Source: Alphaproteobacteria bacterium (GTDB taxonomy: Bacteria; Pseudomonadota; Alphaproteobacteria; Kiloniellales; JAKSDN01). From it: a DNA stretch of 10,222 nucleotides. Position numbers and translations under genes: made by a program. Positions within the stretch are counted from its first letter, which is position 1; each line of letters opens with the position of its first letter. The notes under the pieces are model-generated. The model was not told the DNA's origin. It saw only the letters and a list, made by a program, of their open reading frames with translations, and did not search any database. Below are positions 1 to 6,207 of the stretch, piece after piece. The DNA lies in contig JAUVQB010000024.1 of the NCBI GenBank assembly GCA_030598385.1, forward strand, positions 1-10,222, in the 5' to 3' direction.

Positions 1-255
1 ATCGATCTGGCCGACCTTACGGTGGCTATAGCCGAGGTAGTTGAAAGCGTCGGCGCTCTTGGGTTGCGCAGCCACGACCTTCTCCAACAGGGGAATGGCC
101 TCGGCATAGCTGCCCGCGTCGATCAGAGACCTGGCCTTGGTGTAGTTCGGGTCGGGAGGCGGAGCGCTCGAACCGCCGCCGAACGACAAGGCCGGGCCGG
201 CCGCCACAGCCAAGCCGATCGCGACGAGGCCCACGAACTGAACGATTTTCGCCAT
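1..255 (-). CDS. Secreted tetratricopeptide-repeat protein, N-terminal part (cut by window edge)
   Basis: The 85 visible codons start with a Sec signal peptide: Lys3, a hydrophobic run from about residue 5 to 19, and a likely cleavage near Ala-Leu-Ser24. A short Gly/Ser/Pro linker (25-36) follows. From about residue 38 the helical pattern is TPR-like (YTKARSLIDAGSYAEAIPLL), and a second repeat begins near residue 69 (ADAFNYLGYSHRKVGQID). The protein is probably periplasmic. TPRs bind other proteins, but no partner or specific function can be read from this fragment. The ATG at 255 is preceded by a purine-rich GGAGTGAGG ribosome site and a strong promoter, so the start is secure. The C-terminal part lies beyond base 1. 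Confidence 0.85.
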   Translation of the reverse strand, partial: MAKIVQFVGLVAIGLAVAAGPALSFGGGSSAPPPDPNYTKARSLIDAGSYAEAIPLLEKVVAAQPKSADAFNYLGYSHRKVGQID

Positions 256-289
256 GACCTCACTCCGATGATGGTCGCACTTGGTACGG

Positions 290-317
290 ATTATCGAAAC
301 CGCGCCCGTCCGGTCAA
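290..317 (-). promoter_or_regulatory. Sigma70-type promoter of the TPR gene
   Basis: On the minus strand a -35 box TTGACC (bases 317-312) and a -10 box GATAAT (295-290) are 16 bp apart. Each box matches the consensus at five of six positions. Transcription would start near base 283, giving a leader of about 28 nt before the ATG at 255. Seen by eye only; no start-site data. Confidence 0.6.
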
Positions 318-380
318 CACAAGCTGGCGTGATCGGTGTATGAGGAACCCCGTAAGCCGGGCGCGGGGCGGAGTGTCGAG

Positions 381-1166
381 ATGGCGGGGTTGGATGCGGT
401 CATGGATGTGAATTTCGGCCTCACGGCGGCGGACTACGGGCGGTTCCGCGCCGGCTTTCCGGCGAGCCTGTTCGTCCGTCTGGAGGCCGAGGGCGTGATC
501 GAGCCGGGGCTCCGGGTGCTCGATCTGGGCACCGGCACCGGCAGTTTGGGACGCGGCTTCGCCCGGCGCGGCTGCGCTGTCGTGGGACTCGACCTGTCGC
601 CGGACATGATTGCCGAGGCGCGTGCGCTGGATGCCGCGGCCGGCTTTGCCGGCGCCTATCTGGCCGGCAGCGCCAACCGGGTCGGACTCGCCTCTGAGGC
701 CTTCGACACCGTGGCGGCGGGGCAGTGCTGGCACTGGTTCGACCGCGCGGCGGCGGCCGGGGAGGCGCGGCGCCTCCTGAAGCCCGGCGGCCGCCTGGTG
801 ATCGCCCACTTCGACTGGATCCCGCTGCCCGGCAACCTGGTCGAGGCGACGGAAAGCCTGATCCGGGAGCACAACCCGGACTGGGCCTTCGGGGGCGGCA
901 ACGGGCTCCACCCCGACTGGCTGGCCGATGCCGCCATGGCCGGCTTCGAAGGCCTTGAGACCTTCTCGTTCGATGAGGCCGTCACCTACAGCCACGAGGC
1001 CTGGCGCGGCCGCATCCGCGCCAGCGCGGGGGTCGGCGCCAGCCTGCCGCCCGCGTGCGTCGCGGCCTTCGATTCCGCCCTGGCGGCCGTGCTGGCGGAG
1101 CGCTTTCCCGACGACCCCCAGGCGGTCCCGCACCGGGTCTTCTGCATGACGGCCTGGGCGCCGTAA
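381..1166 (+). CDS. Class I SAM-dependent methyltransferase (Methyltransf_11-like)
   Basis: A soluble protein of 261 residues with a Rossmann methyltransferase fold. Motif I is VLDLGTGTGSLG at residues 46-57, which binds S-adenosylmethionine. The acidic residue ending strand 2 is Asp71 in VVGLDLSPDMIAEA. The motif GQCWHWFD and the post-motif LLKPGGRLVIAHFDW follow in the usual order. The HWFD signature is common in small-molecule methyltransferases of this family, but the substrate cannot be read from sequence. The ATG at 381 is preferred because GGAG lies 7 nt upstream. An in-frame GTG at 336 would add 15 residues of low-complexity sequence without a good ribosome site. It is followed by a terminator-like hairpin, so it is probably a single-gene transcript. 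Confidence 0.88.
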   Translation: MAGLDAVMDVNFGLTAADYGRFRAGFPASLFVRLEAEGVIEPGLRVLDLGTGTGSLGRGFARRGCAVVGLDLSPDMIAEARALDAAAGFAGAYLAGSANRVGLASEAFDTVAAGQCWHWFDRAAAAGEARRLLKPGGRLVIAHFDWIPLPGNLVEATESLIREHNPDWAFGGGNGLHPDWLADAAMAGFEGLETFSFDEAVTYSHEAWRGRIRASAGVGASLPPACVAAFDSALAAVLAERFPDDPQAVPHRVFCMTAWAP

Positions 1167-1189
1167 GGCGCCCTTTCTTCGTCCACTGG

Positions 1190-1209
1190 GGCGCCTTGAG
1201 GCGCCTTTT
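1190..1209 (+). terminator. GGCGCC hairpin with T-tract after the methyltransferase gene
   Basis: GGCGCC (1190-1195), a TTGA loop and GGCGCC (1200-1205) form a six-pair GC stem followed by TTTT, the form of a Rho-independent terminator. A third GGCGCC at 1167-1172, directly after the stop codon, could pair with either of the others, so alternative hairpins are possible. The T-tract is short. Confidence 0.55.
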
Positions 1210-1234
1210 CCTGATCCAACGGACCTCTTAGACT
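1206..1234 (+). promoter_or_regulatory. Possible promoter of the radical SAM gene, perhaps giving a leaderless mRNA
   Basis: A -10-like TAGACT at 1229-1234 (four of six matches) ends 7 bp before the ATG at 1242, so transcription would begin at or next to the start codon. The -35 region (TTTTCC, 1206-1211, 17 bp upstream) is weak. The ATG has no convincing ribosome site, which fits leaderless translation. Tentative. Confidence 0.3.
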
Positions 1235-1241
1235 GGCGGCC

Positions 1242-2132
1242 ATGTTCGCGGACCTGCTCGATTACGACATGCCCCTTTGGCGGCCGCCCTCGGAGGGGCG
1301 GAACCTGATCATCCAGGCGACCATCGGCTGCTCGTTCAACCGCTGCAGCTTCTGCTCCATGTATCGGAGCAAGCAGTTTCGCGCGCGCGGGCTCGACGAG
1401 GTCTTCGCCGACATCGAGCGGTCCGCCAAGATCTGGCCCGAAGCCTCGCGCGTGTTCCTCGCCGACGGCGACGCCCTGGTGCTGCCCATCGAGCAGCTGC
1501 ACCGCATTCTCGACAAGCTTGCCGAGAGCTTTCCGGCGCTCGCCCGGGTCTCCAGCTACGCGCTCCCGGCCAACCTGATCAAGAAGTCGGTGGAGGAGCT
1601 CGAGTCCCTGATGGCGCGCAAGCTGAGCCTGGTTTACTACGGCATCGAGTCGGGCTCCCACGAGATCCTCAAGCGGATCACCAAGGGCGCCAGCCCGCGC
1701 GCCATGGTCGACGGTCTGACCAAGGCCAAGGCGGCCGGCCTCAAGGTCTCGGCGACGGTGATCCTGGGCCTCGGCGGGCGGGACCGCTGGCGCGAGCACA
1801 TCGACGCCACCGCCGAGCTGATCAACCGGGTGGCGCCCACCTACCTCTCGACCCTGCAGCTCGGCCTCGAACCCGGGGTGCGCGAGGAGTTTTTCAAGAA
1901 GTTCGCCGAGCCCTTCGCGTTCCAGGACGATGCCGCGATCCTCGAGGAGCAGGCGCGACTGATCGCCCAGCTCGAACCGCCGAGCCCGGTGATCTTTCGC
2001 TCCAATCACGCCTCCAACGCCCTGCCGCTCGCCGGCACCCTGCCGAAGGACCGCGACCGTCTGCTGACGGAAATCATGGCGGCGCGGGCGGGCGAGATCC
2101 CGCTCAGGCCGGACTGGGCGCGCAGCTACTGA
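1242..2132 (+). CDS. Radical SAM enzyme, COG1032-like, function unknown
   Basis: A protein of 296 residues, a single radical SAM barrel without an obvious B12-binding or SPASM extension. The cluster-binding cysteines are Cys30, Cys35 and Cys38 in IGCSFNRCSFCSMY, spaced CX4CX2C rather than the textbook CX3CX2C. The TIGC...NRC.FC.MY form occurs, from memory, in a group of short COG1032-like proteins, so the spacing is probably a family trait. Further barrel features are YYGIESGSHEIL, typical of the SAM-binding region, and GLKVSATVILGLGG. It would hold a [4Fe-4S] cluster and cleave SAM to a 5'-deoxyadenosyl radical; its substrate is unknown. It converges on recX with 30 bp between the stop codons. 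Confidence 0.9.
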   Translation: MFADLLDYDMPLWRPPSEGRNLIIQATIGCSFNRCSFCSMYRSKQFRARGLDEVFADIERSAKIWPEASRVFLADGDALVLPIEQLHRILDKLAESFPALARVSSYALPANLIKKSVEELESLMARKLSLVYYGIESGSHEILKRITKGASPRAMVDGLTKAKAAGLKVSATVILGLGGRDRWREHIDATAELINRVAPTYLSTLQLGLEPGVREEFFKKFAEPFAFQDDAAILEEQARLIAQLEPPSPVIFRSNHASNALPLAGTLPKDRDRLLTEIMAARAGEIPLRPDWARSY

Positions 2133-2162
2133 AATCGCCCCAATCGAAGATCGACGGCCCCG

Positions 2163-2774
2163 TCAGTCCATTCGGCCCGCCTCTTCTTCGAGCTCGTCCA
2201 GGTCGCGGGCGTCGATCACGCGGCGCGCCAAGTCGAGGCCGAAGCCTTGACGGGCCAGGGCGGCAAGATCCTTCAGTCGTTTAGCTTCGCGCTCGGCCTC
2301 GGGACGAAAGGGGCCGAGGCGTCTGCGGCGGGCGTAGGCCAGGCCGGCGGCCAGGTCGGGATCGGCGGCGTCCTGCGCAAGCGCCGCCAGGGCCGCGTCG
2401 GCGTCCTCGGCCCCGACGCCCTTGGCGCGCAGCCTGGCGCGGATGCCGGCGAGCGAGGCGCCGCGCCGGTTGAGGCGCCGCGCCATGGCGAGGGCATAGG
2501 CGGAATCGTCCAGGAGGCCCAGGCCGGCGAGCCGGTCGATCAGCGCCTCCACGGCCGCGGCGCCGGCCGCGGGGTCGGTGCCGTGAAACCGGGCCGAACG
2601 CGCCACCCGGGCGAGCAGGATCCGCCGCAGATGACCCGCCGGCGCGGCGTAGCGGGCCAGGTAGGCATGGGCCGCGCGCTCCAGAGTCTCGGGCGTCGCC
2701 ACTGCCGGCCTCCGCCGCCGCGCCGCGCCTGACGGCTTGCGGTCGGTCGTCTTGCCGGTTATCTCATCGGACAT
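2163..2774 (-). CDS. recX: RecX, regulator of RecA
   Basis: RecX binds the RecA-DNA filament and limits recombinase and SOS-promoting activity. The protein has 203 residues. About 30 N-terminal residues are rich in Lys, Arg and Pro and likely disordered. The all-helical RecX core follows: ERAAHAYLARYAAPAGHLRRILLARV, then LIDRLAGLGLLDDSAYALAMARRLNRRG, where the LDD.AYA pattern is diagnostic, then GIRARLRAKGV and later helices ending acidic (DELEEEAGRMD). It is longer than the E. coli protein (166 residues), as alphaproteobacterial forms often are. recA is not in the window. The ATG at 2774 has a GGTGGGG stretch upstream; an in-frame GTG at 2783 would add three residues. The ATG shares its bases with that of the divergent permease gene. 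Confidence 0.88.
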   Translation of the reverse strand: MSDEITGKTTDRKPSGAARRRRPAVATPETLERAAHAYLARYAAPAGHLRRILLARVARSARFHGTDPAAGAAAVEALIDRLAGLGLLDDSAYALAMARRLNRRGASLAGIRARLRAKGVGAEDADAALAALAQDAADPDLAAGLAYARRRRLGPFRPEAEREAKRLKDLAALARQGFGLDLARRVIDARDLDELEEEAGRMD

Positions 2775-3612
2775 GGACCCCACCGTGTCATCTTCTCAGT
2801 CGCCTTCCCCTCCACCAGATGCGCAGCCTGTGGCGCGCGAGCTGGGCGCCGTCAACTGGCGCGGCCTTTGGACCCTCTACGCCAAGGAGGTGCGCCGTTT
2901 CCTCAACGTCTCCACCCAAACGATCTTGGCGCCGGTCGTCACCAGCCTTCTGTTCCTCGCCATTTTCACCCTCGCCCTCGGGCGCACGATACCGTCCTTG
3001 GGAAGCGTCAGCTTCGCCGAGTTCCTGGCGCCCGGCCTCATCATGATGGCGATCCTTCAGAACTCCTTCGCCAACACCTCCTCCTCGCTGGTGATCTCCA
3101 AGATCCAGGGCAATATCGTCGACCTCCTCATGCCGCCGCTGTCGCCCAGCGAGCTGACCCTGGGTTTGGCCAGCGGCGGCCTTTCGCGCGGCCTGATCGT
3201 AGGCCTGTCTGTCGGCCTTGGCATGTGGGTCTTCATTCCCATCGGCCTTTACGATCCCGTCTTCGTGGTGTTTCACGCGGTCAACGCCTCGCTCATGCTG
3301 GCGCTTCTCGGCATGGTGGGCGGCATCTGGGCCGAGAAGTTCGATCACATCGCCGCGGTCACCAACTTCGTCATCACGCCGATGTCGTTCCTCTCCGGCA
3401 CCTTCTATTCCATCGAGCGCCTGCCCGGCAACTGGCAGCTGATCGCCCTCTTGAATCCCTTCTTCTACCTGATCGACGGCTTTCGCTACGGCTTCATCGG
3501 CCACGCCGACGGCTCGCTCTGGGTCGGCGCCCTGGTGGTTCTGACCGTCAACGCCGGGCTCTGGACACTGGTCCATCGCATGATCTCGACCGGCTACCAT
3601 CTCAAGCCCTGA
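2773..3612 (+). CDS. ABC-2 type transporter permease, YadH-like
   Basis: A membrane protein of 279 residues that aligns by eye with E. coli YadH over nearly its whole length. Shared blocks include a KE(V/I).RF segment before the first membrane helix, APGLIMM..LQNSFAN, GGLSRGLIVG, FVITPMSFLSGTFYS and LNPFFYLIDGFRYGF. Six membrane helices are expected, the first near residues 51-69. The first 25 residues are Ser/Pro-rich and cytoplasmic. Such permeases pair with a separate ATP-binding subunit (YadG in E. coli) to export a substrate, often hydrophobic, which is not known here. No ATPase gene is in this window. The ATG at 2773 is chosen because the protein begins sensibly there; a TTG at 2737 is the only upstream in-frame alternative. 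It probably forms an operon with the next gene, 12 bp downstream. Confidence 0.88.
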   Translation: MDPTVSSSQSPSPPPDAQPVARELGAVNWRGLWTLYAKEVRRFLNVSTQTILAPVVTSLLFLAIFTLALGRTIPSLGSVSFAEFLAPGLIMMAILQNSFANTSSSLVISKIQGNIVDLLMPPLSPSELTLGLASGGLSRGLIVGLSVGLGMWVFIPIGLYDPVFVVFHAVNASLMLALLGMVGGIWAEKFDHIAAVTNFVITPMSFLSGTFYSIERLPGNWQLIALLNPFFYLIDGFRYGFIGHADGSLWVGALVVLTVNAGLWTLVHRMISTGYHLKP

Positions 3613-3624
3613 GGAGCCGGAAGG

Positions 3625-4428
3625 ATGGAGCCCAATCCATCGCTCGCGCCCCGTTCGTTCGGGCGGCTGAACGGCCGGGGCGTATGGACTCTGATCTACC
3701 GCGATTTGCGGCGTTACTGGAAGTACGGCGTCGAGTCGATCGGCGGACCGATCGTCTCCAGCCTGCTGTTCCTGGCGGTCTTCGTGCTCGCTCTGGGCGG
3801 CCAGGGCGAGGCCGGCGGCGGTCTCACCTTCGTGCAGTTCGTCGCGCCGGGCATCGTCATGTTCGCGCTGATGCACAGCGGCTTCTTCAACGGCGCGGCA
3901 CCACTGGTCCACGACAAGCACGAGGGCATGATCCAGGACGTGCTGTCCGCCCCCCTCAACGCTTTTGAAGTGGCCGCCGGATACGGGCTGTCGGCGACCC
4001 TAAATGCGCTGGTCACTGGAGTTGCGGTGCTAGCCGCCATGACGCCCTTCGTCGACCTGCCGTTTGGCCAACCCCTGGTCGCGCTGCTGTTCGCCGTGGC
4101 GGGGGCGGCCCTGTTCGGCCTGACAGGCGTCCTGATCGGTCTCTGGGCCGATAAGTGGGACCACTATAGCGCCGCCGAATCCTTCCTGATCCTGCCGCTC
4201 GGCGTGCTCTCGGGCGCCTTCTTTCCGCTCGATAGCCTGCCCGCCTTGGCGCGGACGCTGATCCTTTTCAACCCGGCGTTCCACGTCATCGACGGCGTGC
4301 GCTATGGCTTGACCGGCTACGCCGCCTGGTCGCCCGCGGCGAGCCTCGCCGTTCTGCTGATTGCGGATCTGGCGCTGGCGTGGCTTGTCTGGCGGCTCAT
4401 CGCCATCGGCTATAAGATCAAACCCTAG
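3625..4428 (+). CDS. Second ABC-2 type transporter permease, diverged paralogue
   Basis: A membrane protein of 267 residues with the same architecture as the gene before it. Matching blocks are WTLIYRDLRRYWKYGVES before helix 1, IVSSLLFLAVFVLALG, FVAPGIVMFALMHSGFFN, LGVLSGAFFPLDSLP and FNPAFHVIDGVRYGLTG, and both proteins end in GY..KP. Six membrane helices are expected. The ATG has an AGGAG ribosome site 8 nt upstream, overlapping the stop region of the first permease, so the two are almost certainly co-translated. The simplest reading is two half-permeases forming a heterodimeric channel, with an ATPase supplied from elsewhere in the genome. The substrate is unknown. Confidence 0.87.
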   Translation: MEPNPSLAPRSFGRLNGRGVWTLIYRDLRRYWKYGVESIGGPIVSSLLFLAVFVLALGGQGEAGGGLTFVQFVAPGIVMFALMHSGFFNGAAPLVHDKHEGMIQDVLSAPLNAFEVAAGYGLSATLNALVTGVAVLAAMTPFVDLPFGQPLVALLFAVAGAALFGLTGVLIGLWADKWDHYSAAESFLILPLGVLSGAFFPLDSLPALARTLILFNPAFHVIDGVRYGLTGYAAWSPAASLAVLLIADLALAWLVWRLIAIGYKIKP

Positions 4429-4525
4429 GACCCAGAGGGACCGGCGGTCGCAAACGGCCCGTTTACTCTTGGTGTTTACCTTGCCCGAACGAACACCCGA
4501 TTCGACAGCCAGCAGGAACCGCGAC

Positions 4526-5491
4526 ATGGCCTCGATGCGACCGAATGAACATTGGACTTTCAAGGGGTTACGGCCCGGGTTCCGGGGGTTCCGGGGACTC
4601 ACGGGGCTCGCCCTTGGCCTCGCCGTCGTCCTCATGGCGGTCGGCCGCCCGGCGCCGGCCGGCACGGAGATGCCGTACGGCCACGGTCTGCTGTGGCAGA
4701 TCGACGGCGCGGGCCCGGCGCCCAGCTACCTCTTCGGCACCATGCATACGGCCGACGAGGAGGTGACGGACCTGGCGCCCCCTGTCGTGGACGCCTTCGC
4801 GCAGGCGCGAAGTTTGAGCCTCGAGGTGATCATGACGCCGGAGGCGCGGATGAGCTTGGCCTTCGCCATGATGCTCTCCGACGGCCGCACGCTGGAGCAG
4901 GTGGTGGGCCCGGAGCTGTTTGAGCGCACCGTTACGGCCGGGCGGCCCTACGGCTTCGGCCAGGACCAGCTTCGCCTGTTCAAGCCTTGGGCGGTCATGA
5001 CGCTTCTGAGCCTGCCGCCCTCGGAGATCAAACGCCAGGCGGCCGGCGAAAAAGCGCTCGATCACCGCCTGCAGGAGACCGCCACCGAGCGCGGCCTGGC
5101 GCTGCACGGCCTGGAGCAGATCGACGAACAGATCTCCATGTTCAATGACATGGCGGAGGCCGATCAAATCGCCATGCTGGATGCGACCATTGCGCAAAGC
5201 GACCAGGTGGAGCTGATATTCGAAGAGATGCGCGGCGCCTACCTGGACCAGCATCCGGCCCAGATCTTCGAGCTGATGCAGGCCCAGCAGACAGGCTTCG
5301 ATCCGGTGCTGGTGGAGGCCTTCACCGAGCGTCTACTGGACGAGCGCAACGAACGTATGACTGAACGCATGCAGCCGCGCCTCGCCGAAGGCGGCGCTTT
5401 CATCGCCGTCGGCGCGCTCCACCTGCCCGGTGAAAGCGGCATCCTGAAACTTCTGGAAGGCCGCGGCTACCAGCTCACCCGTCTCTACTGA
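4526..5491 (+). CDS. TraB/GumN family exported protein
   Basis: A protein of 321 residues. An unusually long basic n-region (1-24) precedes a hydrophobic stretch (about 25-37, LTGLALGLAVVLMAV) and a small-residue cleavage zone, so it is probably periplasmic or membrane-anchored. The TraB/GumN core then runs to the C-terminus. Visible hallmarks are the first GXXH motif, Gly71-Thr-Met-His74 in YLFGTMH, a glutamate at 100 in LSLEVI, and the second GXXH motif, Gly296-Ala-Leu-His299 in VGALHLPG, followed by L..RGYQ. In the related eukaryotic Tiki proteins these positions form a metalloprotease site, so peptidase activity is plausible but not shown for this bacterial member. The ATG at 4526 has AGGA 8 nt upstream. 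The 97 bp gap before it shows no clear promoter. Confidence 0.87.
   Translation: MASMRPNEHWTFKGLRPGFRGFRGLTGLALGLAVVLMAVGRPAPAGTEMPYGHGLLWQIDGAGPAPSYLFGTMHTADEEVTDLAPPVVDAFAQARSLSLEVIMTPEARMSLAFAMMLSDGRTLEQVVGPELFERTVTAGRPYGFGQDQLRLFKPWAVMTLLSLPPSEIKRQAAGEKALDHRLQETATERGLALHGLEQIDEQISMFNDMAEADQIAMLDATIAQSDQVELIFEEMRGAYLDQHPAQIFELMQAQQTGFDPVLVEAFTERLLDERNERMTERMQPRLAEGGAFIAVGALHLPGESGILKLLEGRGYQLTRLY
4577..4594 (+). repeat. Perfect 9-bp tandem duplication within the TraB/GumN gene
   Basis: GGGTTCCGG occurs twice in direct succession (4577-4585 and 4586-4594), encoding Gly-Phe-Arg twice at residues 18-23 in the n-region of the signal peptide. Because the unit is a whole number of codons, gain or loss would keep the frame. 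Confidence 0.75.
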
Positions 5492-5910
5492 GTCGTCTCG
5501 ACGCCCCCTCCCCCGGTGCAGTGGCCCGTTAAGAGCCAGGACCCGCTGACGGCGAAGAAGGCCTTTTCCGGCGTCTGGGCGAACTCTTCGATGTGGAGGT
5601 ACTTGACCCCCTGGTAGGGGCCGTAGACCTCGAAGACCGAAAGCACCTTGAAGGCCTGCTTGTTGGATCCCTTGTCGATCACCATCCGCTCCTGAGCTTG
5701 CTCGTTGCTGAGCTCGAAGCCGGAGATGACGCCGCTGGAACGGTCGACCGAGAAGCGCTCGCCGATCAGATCCGAATTATCGTTGCGCACAAATTCGGCG
5801 TTCGCGAACCTGTAGAAGCCCTCGACCTCGCAACTGTAGCGCCCCTCGCCGGCGGCGGCCTCGAGGCGGGCCGCGAGCAAGAAAATCAGAGCCGCAAGGA
5901 TCGCGCGCAT
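5485..5910 (-). CDS. Small exported protein of unknown function
   Basis: A protein of 141 residues that I do not recognise. A Sec signal peptide is clear: Arg2, hydrophobic residues 4-14, and a likely Ala-rich cleavage near 18-21. The mature part has only two cysteines, Cys27 near its start and Cys131 near its end, which could form a disulfide joining both ends in the periplasm. The middle alternates polar and hydrophobic residues (FSVDRSSGVISGFELS, FKVLSVFEVYGP, YLHIEEF), suggesting a beta-rich fold. The ATG at 5910 has GAGGG 8 nt upstream, supporting a real gene. Its TAG overlaps the last 7 bp of the TraB/GumN gene on the other strand. Codon use and GC match the neighbours. Confidence 0.75.
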   Translation of the reverse strand: MRAILAALIFLLAARLEAAAGEGRYSCEVEGFYRFANAEFVRNDNSDLIGERFSVDRSSGVISGFELSNEQAQERMVIDKGSNKQAFKVLSVFEVYGPYQGVKYLHIEEFAQTPEKAFFAVSGSWLLTGHCTGGGGVETTQ

Positions 5911-6130
5911 CTAGAGGCCCTCGCTAGAAAGTTTCCGCTTCGCTAGGTCTCTGCTCCGCACTGGGCCGGCGCCGATCAACACGGAACCGCTTTAGGCGGT
6001 CGGCGGCAACCATCGCGCGCCCCTCGCATGATCAAGCGGCGCAAGCGATAATCTTATCCCCTTGGCCAATGCGCCGAAACGCTCTTGTCGGGGAAGAGAC
6101 ACAGACCGGAACTCCGCCGCTTGGCTCTGG
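5911..6130. other. Intergenic region upstream of argD
   Basis: With the argD promoter and leader, this forms a 297 bp gap between two divergent genes. No further gene is supported. Two small symmetric sequences stand out: ACCGC-TTTAG-GCGGT at 5986-6000, and GATAA-TC-TTATC at 6047-6058, which is AT-rich against a GC-rich background and could be a protein-binding site. The promoter of the minus-strand gene ending at 5485 should lie in the left part, but I see no convincing boxes there. Confidence 0.4.
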
Positions 6131-6159
6131 TTGACAGGGCGGGGGCGAGGGCGTCTATT
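6131..6159 (+). promoter_or_regulatory. Sigma70-type promoter of argD-argF-hslO
   Basis: A perfect -35 TTGACA (6131-6136) and a -10 TCTATT (6154-6159, four of six matches) have the ideal 17 bp spacing. Transcription would start near 6166, leaving a leader of about 42 nt before the argD ATG. That is too short for a classical attenuator, and no leader peptide is visible, so any arginine control would act at initiation. Confidence 0.65.
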
Positions 6160-6207
6160 GGCGCCTTTTCCCGCGAGGGTGCCACCTGAAACGAGGATTC
6201 GACGCCG

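Noticed and set aside
22..411. Plus-strand open frame of 129 codons
   Set aside because: It is antisense to the TPR gene and crosses its promoter; the translation has no domain.
291..2009. Open frame of 572 codons on the minus strand
   Set aside because: It lies antisense to both the methyltransferase and the radical SAM genes, which carry clear family motifs. The translation is rich in Arg, Gly, Ala and Glu with no domain, a typical GC-rich shadow frame.
2153..2164. GACGG-CC-CCGTC symmetry between the radical SAM gene and recX
   Set aside because: A stable hairpin would have only about four pairs, with no T-tract on either strand, so it is too weak to call a bidirectional terminator.
2737..2764. 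Possible permease promoter inside recX (TTGCGG, 16 bp, TTATCT)
   Set aside because: Both boxes match the consensus poorly and many such pairs occur by chance.
2788..3921. Open frame of 377 codons on the minus strand
   Set aside because: Antisense to the two permease genes; the translation is polar, low in complexity and without recognisable motifs.
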